From: Kitasatospora gansuensis
Lineage (GTDB): Bacteria; Actinomycetota; Actinomycetes; Streptomycetales; Streptomycetaceae
Reading direction: 5' to 3'
Assembly: GCF_014203705.1 (NCBI RefSeq)
Contig: NZ_JACHJR010000001.1
Location: 3,906,001 to 3,970,000, forward strand
Length of the DNA stretch: 64,000 nt
Shown here: piece by piece, positions 17,682-25,250 of the stretch
Numbering within the stretch: position 1 is the first letter of the stretch
Layout of the letters: each line of letters opens with the position of its first letter
Position numbers and translations under genes: made by a program
Notes under the pieces: generated by a model
What the model was told of the DNA's origin: nothing
Database searches by the model: none
Seen by the model: the letters and a program-made list of their open reading frames with translations, nothing else

Positions 17682-18847
17682 GCACCCCGCAGCAGGACAC
17701 CGAGCAGTCGACGGACCGTCAGCTGCTGGGCGGCATCCCGCGCCAGCACGACCCCCGGCGGCACTCCCCGCGCGGGCTCGGCCGCCGGGTCCGCCGGTCG
17801 CACCGGCTGCGGGCCGCCTTCGGCACCTTCACCGGCCGCCCGCTCGGCCCGTACCAGGCGGCGGTGGCCCGGATCGGCTTCGGGCTGGCCTGGGCGGGCT
17901 ACCTGATCCGGGAGTGGCCCAACCGCCGGGTGCTGTACGGCGACCGCTCGCCCTGGTCGGCAGAGCTGGCCGACCGGCTGCTGGCGGAGAACCACGCGTT
18001 CACCGTGCTGCCCTGGTTCCAGGGGCGGTTCTGGTTCGAACTGGTCTACCACCTGGCGATCCTGGCCGCCGTGCTGTTCACGCTCGGCTGGCGGACCAGG
18101 GCGAGCGGCGCGGTCTTCCTGGTCACCGTGCTCTCGCTGCAGAACCGGAACGTCTTCGTCGGCGACGGCGGCGACAACGTGGTCCACCTGATGGCGGTCT
18201 ACCTGGTGCTGACCCGGTGCGCCCGGGTCTGGTCGCTGGACGCCCGACGCGGCCGGGACGGCGGTGCGGTCTGGCTCTGGCTGCTGCTCGGCGCCCTGCT
18301 GGCGGCCGGTCCGCCGTCCTGGCCGTGGCTGCTCTGGCTGGTGGCCGGGATCTGGTGGGCCGTCAACCGGTGGCGTCCGGACGGCGAGGCGCGCGCGGTG
18401 CTGGACGCGCTGGCCACCATGCTGCACAACTGCGCGATGCTGGTGATCGCCGTCCAGGTGGTGCTGATCTACGCCACGGCCGGCTGGTACAAGGTGCAGG
18501 GCTCGCGCTGGCAGGACGGCACCGCGCTGCACTACCCGCTGCACCTGGACTACTTCACGCCCTGGCCCTGGCTCTCCGGGCTGGTCGGCTCCAGCCTGCT
18601 GCTGGTCTTCCTGTTCAGCTACGGCACGGTGATCCTCCAGGTCGCCTTCCCGTTCACGCTGTTCAACCGGCGGCTGAAGAACGTCCTGTTGGCCATGATG
18701 ATCACCGAGCACCTGGCGATCGCGGTCCTGCTCGGCCTGCCGTTCTTCTCGCTGGCGATGGTCGCGGCCGACGCGGTCTTCCTGCCGACCGCCGCCCTGC
18801 TGTGGATCGAGCGCCGGGTACGGGGTCCGAGGGCCGACAGCGTCTAA
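17678..18847 (+). CDS. HTTM-domain (vitamin K gamma-carboxylase-like) membrane protein
   Basis: A 389-residue multi-pass protein. After a basic, Arg-rich N-terminus (1-50) come about eight hydrophobic helices. HTTM features are ARIGFGLAWAGYLIREWPNR near 66, RNVFVGDGGDNVVHLM near 160, and WYKVQGSRWQDGTALHYPLHLDYFTPWPW near 268, the region corresponding to the carboxylase-like membrane core. In eukaryotes this fold gamma-carboxylates glutamate; the substrate in bacteria is unknown. GTG 17678 overlaps the DUF5819 stop by 4 nt and defines the start. The FUSC gene follows after 10 nt. Confidence 0.88.
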   Translation: MSTPQQDTEQSTDRQLLGGIPRQHDPRRHSPRGLGRRVRRSHRLRAAFGTFTGRPLGPYQAAVARIGFGLAWAGYLIREWPNRRVLYGDRSPWSAELADRLLAENHAFTVLPWFQGRFWFELVYHLAILAAVLFTLGWRTRASGAVFLVTVLSLQNRNVFVGDGGDNVVHLMAVYLVLTRCARVWSLDARRGRDGGAVWLWLLLGALLAAGPPSWPWLLWLVAGIWWAVNRWRPDGEARAVLDALATMLHNCAMLVIAVQVVLIYATAGWYKVQGSRWQDGTALHYPLHLDYFTPWPWLSGLVGSSLLLVFLFSYGTVILQVAFPFTLFNRRLKNVLLAMMITEHLAIAVLLGLPFFSLAMVAADAVFLPTAALLWIERRVRGPRADSV

Positions 18848-18857
18848 GCTGTGCCCT

Positions 18858-20990
18858 ATGTCCTGGTTTGCGGCCCTGCGCGACAGTGTGCGCGCCGGGT
18901 TGAAGGTGGACCGGACGCTCTCCAGCCCCAAGCGCGCGCTGCGCGGCGCGGTCGCCGCCGCACTGGTGGTCTTCCCCACCCTGGCGCTGGCCGGACCCGG
19001 CCCCGCCACCTCGGCCGCGATGGGCGCCTTCATCGCGGGCACCGCGACCTTCCAGCGCAGCTTCCGCCCGCGCGCCTCGCTGGCCGTCGCAGCGGGGATC
19101 GGACTGGGCGTCAGCACCTTCTGCGGCTACCTCGCGGTCGGCATCCCCGGCGCCTTCCCGGTGCTGCTCGCGGTCTGGGCCTTCGCCGCCGGGCTGGCCT
19201 GGTCGATCGGCCCGAGCGGCGGCGTGGTCGCCAGCACCACCGTCTCGGTGATGCTGGTGGTGGTCCAACTGCCCGTCAGCGTGCCCACCGCACTGGGGCA
19301 CGGGCTGCTCTGCGCGCTCGGCGGCGGCACCCAGGCACTGGTCGTCACGCTCTGGCCGATCGAGAGCTGGCGGGCCCAGCGGGACGCGCTCGCCGACACC
19401 TACGCCGAACTCGCCCACTACGCCCGCCGGCTGCGCCAGGACCCGGTCGCGCACGTCGACCCGGCCCCGTTCATCCTGGCCAGGCAGGCCGCCGCGCTGA
19501 CCCCCTGGCAGGCCAGGCACCGCCCGGCCGAGCTCAAGGGACTGCGCGGCATCGCCGAACGCGTCCGCCCCACCCTGGCCGCGCTCGCCGACCCCAAGGT
19601 CGGCGCTCCCGCCGAGGGCCCCGAACGGGACCGGGCCCGGGAGGTGCTGGCCGCCGCCGCCGAGGCGATGGACGCGCTGGCCCGGGCGATCCGTACCGGC
19701 GACCCGCTCCGGCTGCCCAAGTCCACCCCCGCGCTCACCATGGTCGGCCGGGAGGGCCGGGACACCGAGGACGGCCGCAGCGTGCTCACCGGAGCCGCCC
19801 GCCGCTCCGCCCGCCGGCTGACCAGCCTGCTCCGCAAGGCCGTCGACACCCTGGACAAGCACGACCAGGACACCGTCAGCAGCCCGGTGATCGGGCCGGG
19901 ACTGCGGCGACCCTCGCTCTTCCGGCTGCTGCCGGACGCCGCCCTGGCCGTCCGCCGCCAGCTCCAGCCGCACTCGGCGGTCTTCCAGCACGCCGTCCGG
20001 CTCTCCTGCGTGGTCACCGCCGCCTACCTGGCCGCCAAACTGCTCCACCTGCACCACGGCTACTGGGCCCCGCTGACCGCCGCCATGGTGATGCGCCCCG
20101 ACTTCGCCCAGACCTTCAGCCGGGGCGTGGCCCGGCTGGCCGGCACCGTGGTCGGCGTCGCGGTCAGCACCGCCGTGGTCCAGCTGTTCCACCCCGGCCA
20201 GTGGCTCTCCGCCGCGCTGGCGGTGACCTTCATCGGCGGTGCCTATCTGACGCTCCGTACGGGCTACGCGGTGATGACCGCCTGCGTCTCCAGCTACGTG
20301 GTCTTCCTGCTCGGCCTGCAGCCGGGCGACCCACTGCAGACCGCCGCCGAACGGATCACCCTGACCCTGCTCGGCGGCTCCATCGCGCTGCTCGCCTACG
20401 CCCTCTTCCCCACCTGGCAGACCGCCCGGCTGGCCGAGCGCCTCGCCGAGTGGCTGGCCGCCGCCGGACGGTACGCCGCCGCGGTGCTGACCGTCTTCGG
20501 CGACCCGGCGGGCTCGGAGCACCGGACCGTCCGGACTGCCCTGCTGGACTCCAGGGAGGCTCGCTCCGAGCTGCTCCAGGCGATCGAACGAGCCGACGCG
20601 GAGCCGGTCAGGCACGACTCGCACCTGCCCGAGCTGACCCGCAAACAGGTCGACCGGGCCCGCGCCGCGATCGGACTGCTCGGCCGCAGCGCCGTCCTGA
20701 TGGAGGCTCACCTGCCCACCGAGGACGCCGACCCGGTGCCCGGCGCGACCGAGTTCGCCGAGGAGCTCCGGGACGCCACCGCGATCGCCGCCGCCGCCCT
20801 GCTGGTCGGCGACCCGGTCGATCTCACCGGGCTGCGGGCCGCGCACCGCCAGTGGGACGACCGGCTGGCCGGCCTGCCCGCCACCGACCGGGTCGAGGTG
20901 GCCCGGGCCGGCTCCCGGCTGCTGCTCTCCGCCCTGACCGACCTCGAGAAGACCACCCGCGCCAAGCGCCCCGTACCCTCGGGGGCGTGA
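18858..20990 (+). CDS. FUSC family membrane protein (putative aromatic-acid-type exporter)
   Basis: A 710-residue protein with the duplicated FUSC architecture. A hydrophobic helical block (about residues 32-155) is followed by a cytoplasmic, charged helical region (160-365), a second hydrophobic block (about 375-520, with YWAPLTAAMVMRPDFAQTFSRGVARLAGTVVG, the signature of the family), and a C-terminal cytoplasmic helical region. Relatives such as YccS and AaeB are implicated in efflux. It starts 10 nt after the HTTM stop and ends overlapping the methyltransferase start by 4 nt (GTGA), so it is part of the same transcript. The substrate cannot be deduced. Confidence 0.9.
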   Translation: MSWFAALRDSVRAGLKVDRTLSSPKRALRGAVAAALVVFPTLALAGPGPATSAAMGAFIAGTATFQRSFRPRASLAVAAGIGLGVSTFCGYLAVGIPGAFPVLLAVWAFAAGLAWSIGPSGGVVASTTVSVMLVVVQLPVSVPTALGHGLLCALGGGTQALVVTLWPIESWRAQRDALADTYAELAHYARRLRQDPVAHVDPAPFILARQAAALTPWQARHRPAELKGLRGIAERVRPTLAALADPKVGAPAEGPERDRAREVLAAAAEAMDALARAIRTGDPLRLPKSTPALTMVGREGRDTEDGRSVLTGAARRSARRLTSLLRKAVDTLDKHDQDTVSSPVIGPGLRRPSLFRLLPDAALAVRRQLQPHSAVFQHAVRLSCVVTAAYLAAKLLHLHHGYWAPLTAAMVMRPDFAQTFSRGVARLAGTVVGVAVSTAVVQLFHPGQWLSAALAVTFIGGAYLTLRTGYAVMTACVSSYVVFLLGLQPGDPLQTAAERITLTLLGGSIALLAYALFPTWQTARLAERLAEWLAAAGRYAAAVLTVFGDPAGSEHRTVRTALLDSREARSELLQAIERADAEPVRHDSHLPELTRKQVDRARAAIGLLGRSAVLMEAHLPTEDADPVPGATEFAEELRDATAIAAAALLVGDPVDLTGLRAAHRQWDDRLAGLPATDRVEVARAGSRLLLSALTDLEKTTRAKRPVPSGA

Positions 20991-21664
20991 GCAGCAGCAT
21001 CGGTACCCCGCACGCGGGCGAACAGTATGACGACGCCTTCGCCCCCGCCGGCGACGACGAGCGTGAGATCGGCGTAGGCCCGCACCCGCTGCCGTGGCCG
21101 GCCGGTCCGCAGTACGACCCCGAGCTGCTCGCCCACGGCGACCGCCGCAACGTCACCGACCAGTACCGCTACTGGACCCGGGAGGCGATCGTCGCCGACC
21201 TGGACACCCGGCGGCACGGCTTCCACGTCGCGGTGGAGAACTGGCAGCACGACTTCAACATCGGCTCGGTGGTGCGGACGGCCAACGCCTTCCTGGCCGG
21301 TGAGGTGCACATCGTCGGGCGGCGGCGGTGGAACCGGCGCGGCGCCATGGTCACCGACCGGTACCAGCACGTCCGCCACCACGACTCGGTCGCCACCCTG
21401 GCCGCCTTCGCCGCCGCCCACGACCTGCCGATCATCGGGATCGACAACCTGCCCGGCGCCGTCCCGATCGAGACCTTCCCGCTGCCCGCGCGCTGCATCC
21501 TGCTGTTCGGCCAGGAGGGCCCGGGCCTCACCGAGGAGGCGTGGGCGCACGCCACCGCGGTCTGCTCGATCGCGCAGTACGGCTCGACCCGCTCCATCAA
21601 CGCGGGCGCGGCCGCCGCGATCGCGATGCACAGCTGGATCCGGACGCACGCTGCGCTGAGCTGA
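20987..21664 (+). CDS. TrmH/SpoU family RNA 2'-O-methyltransferase
   Basis: A 225-residue SPOUT methyltransferase. The three SpoU motifs are clear: NIGSVVRTANAF (about residues 87-98), LFGQEGPGLTEEAW (166-179, the knot glycines), and STRSINAGAAAAIAM (197-211). These enzymes use S-adenosylmethionine to methylate ribose 2'-OH in tRNA or rRNA; the substrate is not predictable from the sequence. The N-terminal 60 residues are an acidic extension without a recognisable L30e-like substrate-binding domain. GTG 20987 overlaps the FUSC stop by 4 nt. Last gene of the run; a dispersed repeat element follows. Confidence 0.93.
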   Translation: MSSSIGTPHAGEQYDDAFAPAGDDEREIGVGPHPLPWPAGPQYDPELLAHGDRRNVTDQYRYWTREAIVADLDTRRHGFHVAVENWQHDFNIGSVVRTANAFLAGEVHIVGRRRWNRRGAMVTDRYQHVRHHDSVATLAAFAAAHDLPIIGIDNLPGAVPIETFPLPARCILLFGQEGPGLTEEAWAHATAVCSIAQYGSTRSINAGAAAAIAMHSWIRTHAALS

Positions 21665-21676
21665 GGCGTCAGCCAT

Positions 21677-21815
21677 CAGGGGCTCGGGGCTCTGCTGATG
21701 TGCGGCTCCGCCGCGTGGGCGACGCCGACCTCGTGCAAGGTGATCGCGCGTAGGTGGTCAGGCACTTTCGCAGTGACCCGAACGCCAGATCTCCTCGCAG
21801 TTCCCCGAGCCCCTG
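21677..21815 (+). repeat. Dispersed intergenic palindromic element, copy A (long form)
   Basis: 139 bp bounded by a perfect 13-bp inverted repeat: CAGGGGCTCGGGG (21677-21689) and CCCCGAGCCCCTG (21803-21815). It starts 12 nt after the methyltransferase stop. Bases 21686-21732 are identical (47 of 47) to copy B at 30407-30453. The inner block GTCAGGCACTTTCGCAGTGA (21757-21776) is present, inverted, in copy C. It fills most of the gap between two convergent genes. A terminator role, a non-autonomous mobile origin, or both are possible. Confidence 0.85.
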
Positions 21816-21832
21816 GATAGTGCAACTAGGGG

Positions 21833-23140
21833 TCAGCTGAACAGCAAGCGCCAGGTGTGCGGCCCCGGAAGGCCGTCCGCTTCGCTGCCCGTCCAGCCCT
21901 GGGCGGTCTGGAAGTCGGCGACGTTCAGCCGGTCGCTCTCGGACCAGGACGGGCCGGGGCCTTCGCTGTAGTGCCGGCCGTAGCCCTTTCTGACGAGTTG
22001 TTCGCCGAGCTGCTGGATGTACGGGTTGGACCGCCCGGGCCCGAACGCGTCGGCTCCCGGATACGCCGGGGCACCGGCGGGCGGCGGGGGCGGGGTGGCG
22101 GCGGCCGGGATGTCCTGGCCCTTGCCGTTGACCAGGTAGTCCCAGGTGTCCTTGCCCGGCAGGCCGTCGGCCTCGGACCCGCGCCAGCCCTGGGCCAGCT
22201 GGAACGCTTCGGTCGCCCGCCGGTCCGGCTCGCCCCAGCTCGGGTCGGGGCCCTCGCCGTAGAACCGTCCGGCCCCGCGCTTCACCAGCATCTCGCCGAG
22301 CTGCTGCACGTACGGGTTGGACTGCCCGGGCCCGAACTTGTCCGCGCCGGGGAAGCCGTCCGCCCGGGTACCGTCCAGGCCCCGGTGGCGGTAGGCGACG
22401 TAGGAGGCCGAGTTGCTCCAGTACGCGTACGGGGTGGCCCGCTTCCGGGTGCCCGGCCTGGTCTGCTCGTACGCCACGTACTGGGTCTGCGCCGCGCTGG
22501 TCCAGCCGCCGAAGATGACGGTGTGTGAGCCCGCCCCGGGGTTGGCGGGGTTGTTGTAGATCAGGGCGTCGCCGGGCTGGAGTTCGCTGCGGTCTGTTCG
22601 GGTGGCGAAGTCCGGCAGGGTCCAGGTGGTCTGACTGCTGCCCAGGCCCCAGGCCATCGAGACGAAGCCGGAGCAGTCCTGGCGGTAGCCGTCGGACCAG
22701 TAGCTGCTCATGCTGTACGGCACCTGCTGGTCCACCCAGCGCTGGGCGCGGGCCAGGATCTCGGTGCGGGTGGTGGTGCCGACGGAACGCAGCCGGGGTG
22801 CCTGGTCGCTCTGGCGGCCGAACAGCGGGCTGACCGCGCCCTGCGGGGTGGAGCCGGTGGCGCTGCCGCTGGGCTGCGGGGCGGGTGTGGGGCCGGTGGT
22901 CCCGGCGGCCGCACCGCCGCCGAGGACGGTGCCGACCGCCGCGACCAGGACCGCCGCCCGGCGGGCGCCCCGGGCCGAACGGTGGCCGCCGTCGGCCGGA
23001 CCGGCCCCGTGCATCCGGGCCAGCCGCCGGGCCGAGCAGCCCGCGCAGGCGCAGCTCCGGTCCGGTTCTATCTCGGTGAACTCGATCAGCACGGTCTGAC
23101 CCTGCCTCTCCTCGGGTGTGCCGGAGGAGATGTGTTCCAC
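21833..23140 (-). CDS. Exported NlpC/P60-like amidase with two C-terminal peptidoglycan-binding-type repeats
   Basis: A 435-residue protein. The N-terminus has a Cys cluster (residues 30-35, CACAGC), then a hydrophobic segment (about 61-80) that should act as signal or anchor. The catalytic region (about 125-260) resembles amidase/NlpC folds: C156 in DCSGFVSMAWG and H206 in GSHTVIFGGW. Two repeats of about 72 residues (about 272-345 and 363-434) share FPGADxFGPGxSNPYxQQLGE, GPxPSW, and GSEADGLPGxxTW, as in peptidoglycan-binding modules. It probably cleaves or remodels cell wall. GTG 23140 lacks a clear ribosome binding site; GTG 23092 is an alternative. Confidence 0.85.
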   Translation of the reverse strand: MEHISSGTPEERQGQTVLIEFTEIEPDRSCACAGCSARRLARMHGAGPADGGHRSARGARRAAVLVAAVGTVLGGGAAAGTTGPTPAPQPSGSATGSTPQGAVSPLFGRQSDQAPRLRSVGTTTRTEILARAQRWVDQQVPYSMSSYWSDGYRQDCSGFVSMAWGLGSSQTTWTLPDFATRTDRSELQPGDALIYNNPANPGAGSHTVIFGGWTSAAQTQYVAYEQTRPGTRKRATPYAYWSNSASYVAYRHRGLDGTRADGFPGADKFGPGQSNPYVQQLGEMLVKRGAGRFYGEGPDPSWGEPDRRATEAFQLAQGWRGSEADGLPGKDTWDYLVNGKGQDIPAAATPPPPPAGAPAYPGADAFGPGRSNPYIQQLGEQLVRKGYGRHYSEGPGPSWSESDRLNVADFQTAQGWTGSEADGLPGPHTWRLLFS

Positions 23141-23182
23141 CGTGAACTGTCGGTGTATCAGGAGAAAGGTAACAAATAGGAT

Positions 23183-24061
23183 TTATGCCCGGATGATCGG
23201 CGGATTGGCGGGGGAGTACTCGGGCTCGCTCCAGGTGAGCGGGGTGGCGTGGGCCAGTTCGACCACCCGCTCGACCGTGAACCACACCGTGCGGTCGGCG
23301 TCCGGCTCGGCCTGCCCCGAGACCAGCAGGGCACCGCCGGTCTCCCAGTCGGGCAGCAGCAGCCCGGCGGCGGGGTTCAGCTCCATGTTCCCCAGGGTCA
23401 TGAACATGTTGTTGCCCGGGTAGTCCGGCCAGCTCAGCAGCTCGGGGCCGTGCACGGAGAGGAAGCCCGGGTGCCCGCCCCGGTGCGAGGCGTCCACCCG
23501 GCCGTCCGGTCCCGCGGTGGCGACGAAGAACGTGTCGGTGGTGGTCGCCGCGAGCTGCTGGCGGGTGCTCAGCCGGGAGCCCGAGCCGAGCAGTTCGGGG
23601 GTGGACGGGGTGTCCAGCGGGTGCCGGCGCTGGATGTACTTCGGGCAGTTGGCGTACACCTGCTCGGCGGTGATCAGCAGCCCGCCCCGGCCGTCCGGGA
23701 CGGAGCGGCCGTTCAGCCGCATCCGCCGCCGGCCGGCCGAGTCCAGCGCGATGGTGCCGACCTCGGCCGGGGTCTCCAGCACCGCCGCCAGCGGATCGCC
23801 GGGCACCGGGCGGGCGGCCACCGCGAGGGTGCTCTCGCCGTCCGCCGCCAGGAATCCGGCGGGCCCGCTGAGCATGCTCGCCCAGACCCGCCCCTTCTGG
23901 TCGGTGGCGCCGACCACCAGCGTCCGACGGTCACTCAAAAACCGTGCTGCCACGGCCGGGATGACCGCGCCGATGCCCCGGCCGACATGCTCCGCACGGT
24001 CCTGCACCCCGGCCCGGGCCTGGACCGCCCGCTCGCCCGGGTGGAAGGTCTCGACAGTCAT
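23183..24061 (-). CDS. Pyridoxamine 5'-phosphate oxidase family flavoprotein
   Basis: A 292-residue protein with the split-barrel FMN-binding fold. Visible features are FLSDRRTLVVGATDQKGRVWASMLSG (about 41-66), YIQRRHPL near 142, and ASHRGGHPGFLSVHGPELLSWPDYPGNNMFMTLGNM (about 189-224), the typical signature of PNPOx-like FMN/F420 proteins of 270-300 residues. Real substrates of such proteins are usually not pyridoxamine phosphate. It lies 33 nt downstream of the glyoxalase gene on the same strand and may be its operon partner, both divergent from the CGNR regulator. Confidence 0.85.
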   Translation of the reverse strand: MTVETFHPGERAVQARAGVQDRAEHVGRGIGAVIPAVAARFLSDRRTLVVGATDQKGRVWASMLSGPAGFLAADGESTLAVAARPVPGDPLAAVLETPAEVGTIALDSAGRRRMRLNGRSVPDGRGGLLITAEQVYANCPKYIQRRHPLDTPSTPELLGSGSRLSTRQQLAATTTDTFFVATAGPDGRVDASHRGGHPGFLSVHGPELLSWPDYPGNNMFMTLGNMELNPAAGLLLPDWETGGALLVSGQAEPDADRTVWFTVERVVELAHATPLTWSEPEYSPANPPIIRA

Positions 24062-24094
24062 GGTGGTCCGCCTCCGTCTGGTCGGCAGTCGTCT

Positions 24095-24532
24095 CTAGAA
24101 GAATCCGCAGGTCGGAGCGGCCGCGACCGGGGCGGGCGTGCCTTCGAGGCCGGCCGGGGCGTAGATCTCCAGCCGGATGCCGTCGGGGTCGGTGAAGAAG
24201 ATCCCGCCGGAGCCCGCCCCCTCGCCGTGCGGGACCACGCCGTCGTACGCGAACTCGGCGTCCAGCCCGCGCAGCCGCTCCTCGGCGGCCCGTACCTCGT
24301 CCAGCGACTCGACCTGGAAGGAGAGGTGGTGCAGGCCGGCCGTGCCGGTGTCGAAGCGCTCCTTGCTCTGCTGCCAGAGCGTCAGCAGCAGCTTGCCGTC
24401 CAGGGCCAGGAAGGCGAAGCGGCGGTCCGCCTCGGTCCCCTCACCGGCCAGTTCCAGGCCGAAGACCTCCCGGTAGAAGGCGATGGAACGGGTGACATCG
24501 GTGACGTTGAGCCCGACGTGGCCAGTCTGCAT
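24095..24532 (-). CDS. VOC family (glyoxalase-type) protein
   Basis: A 145-residue protein with two betaalphabetabetabeta modules. Metal-binding residues of the vicinal oxygen chelate fold are visible: H5 (GHVGLNV), H69 (LHHLSFQV) and E122 (IRLEIYAP). The C-terminal tail is Ala/Pro-rich. The family covers glyoxalase I, dioxygenases and resistance proteins; the reaction is unknown. It is divergent from the CGNR regulator at 24643 across a promoter region with three GGTTAG-type half-sites, suggesting regulation by it. Confidence 0.9.
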   Translation of the reverse strand: MQTGHVGLNVTDVTRSIAFYREVFGLELAGEGTEADRRFAFLALDGKLLLTLWQQSKERFDTGTAGLHHLSFQVESLDEVRAAEERLRGLDAEFAYDGVVPHGEGAGSGGIFFTDPDGIRLEIYAPAGLEGTPAPVAAAPTCGFF

Positions 24533-24554
24533 GACAGCTCCCGAAGCGAAGTGG

Positions 24555-24626
24555 CTAACCTGTATTCACGACTGTAGAGGTTAGGTTTCGAAAGCGTCAA
24601 CCACTACTGCCCTGAGAACTGGTTAG
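24555..24626. promoter_or_regulatory. Candidate operator between glyoxalase and CGNR regulator
   Basis: CTAACCTGTA (24555-24564) and TAGAGGTTAG (24575-24584) are a near-perfect inverted repeat (9 of 10). A further GGTTAG lies at 24621-24626, 16 nt before the CGNR start. The arrangement fits a dimeric regulator controlling both divergent genes. Confidence 0.5.
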
Positions 24627-24642
24627 AAGTAGACTCGGCGCC

Positions 24643-25188
24643 ATGGCAGACCCCCGTGACCCGCGCCCCCTGCTCGGCGAGCCGCTCTCGCTCGACCTGC
24701 TGAACACGCGCTGGAACGGCGGCGGCGTCCAGGACCTGCTGGCCAGGCCGGACGGCTACGCGATCTGGCTCTCCACGGCCGGTCTCGCCGACCGCAGCCC
24801 CGCGGACGACGCGGGCTTGGCCGCCGCCCTGACCGCCCGGGACGCCCTGGCCGGGCTGGTCCGCGCCGCCGAGGAGCAGCGCGAGCCCGAGTTGGACGCC
24901 CTGAACCAGGTCCTCGCCCACGGCCGGCTCCGCCACACCCTCACCGCGGCCGGCCCCACCGAGACCGTCGAGGTCGACTCCCCCGAGTGGCTGGCCGCCT
25001 GGCTCGCCGCCGACGACTACCTCGCACTGCTCCGGCAGGGCGCCCACTGGATCAAGGCCTGCGCCCACGAGAACTGCATCCTGCACTTCTTCGACACCTC
25101 GCAGAACGGGCGCCGCCGCTGGTGCTCGATGGCCGTCTGCGGCAACCGCGCCAAGGCGGCCCGCCACTACGAGAAGGCCGCTCGCTAG
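24643..25188 (+). CDS. CGNR zinc finger / ABATE domain regulatory protein
   Basis: A 181-residue protein. An N-terminal ABATE domain (LLNTRW at about 17-22 and a helical region to 120) precedes a C-terminal CGNR zinc finger (about 134-180): KACAHENCILHFFD, then RRRWCSMAVCGNRAKAARHYEK. The two Cys pairs and the CGNR signature define the family, predicted to be one-component transcription regulators that bind DNA via the zinc finger. It is divergent from a glyoxalase and PNPOx pair, its likely targets. ATG 24643 is the obvious start. Confidence 0.93.
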   Translation: MADPRDPRPLLGEPLSLDLLNTRWNGGGVQDLLARPDGYAIWLSTAGLADRSPADDAGLAAALTARDALAGLVRAAEEQREPELDALNQVLAHGRLRHTLTAAGPTETVEVDSPEWLAAWLAADDYLALLRQGAHWIKACAHENCILHFFDTSQNGRRRWCSMAVCGNRAKAARHYEKAAR

Positions 25189-25202
25189 GCGTACCGACGC
25201 GG

Positions 25203-25238
25203 GAAGGCCGGCCCCCCGCAGCTGAGGGGCCGGCCTTC
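25203..25238. terminator. Bidirectional terminator hairpin between CGNR and MFS genes
   Basis: GAAGGCCGGCCCC (25203-25215) and GGGGCCGGCCTTC (25226-25238) form a perfect 13-bp stem with a 10-nt loop, followed by TTCCG. It lies between two convergent stop codons. Confidence 0.85.
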
Positions 25239-25250
25239 TTCCGTCGAGGG

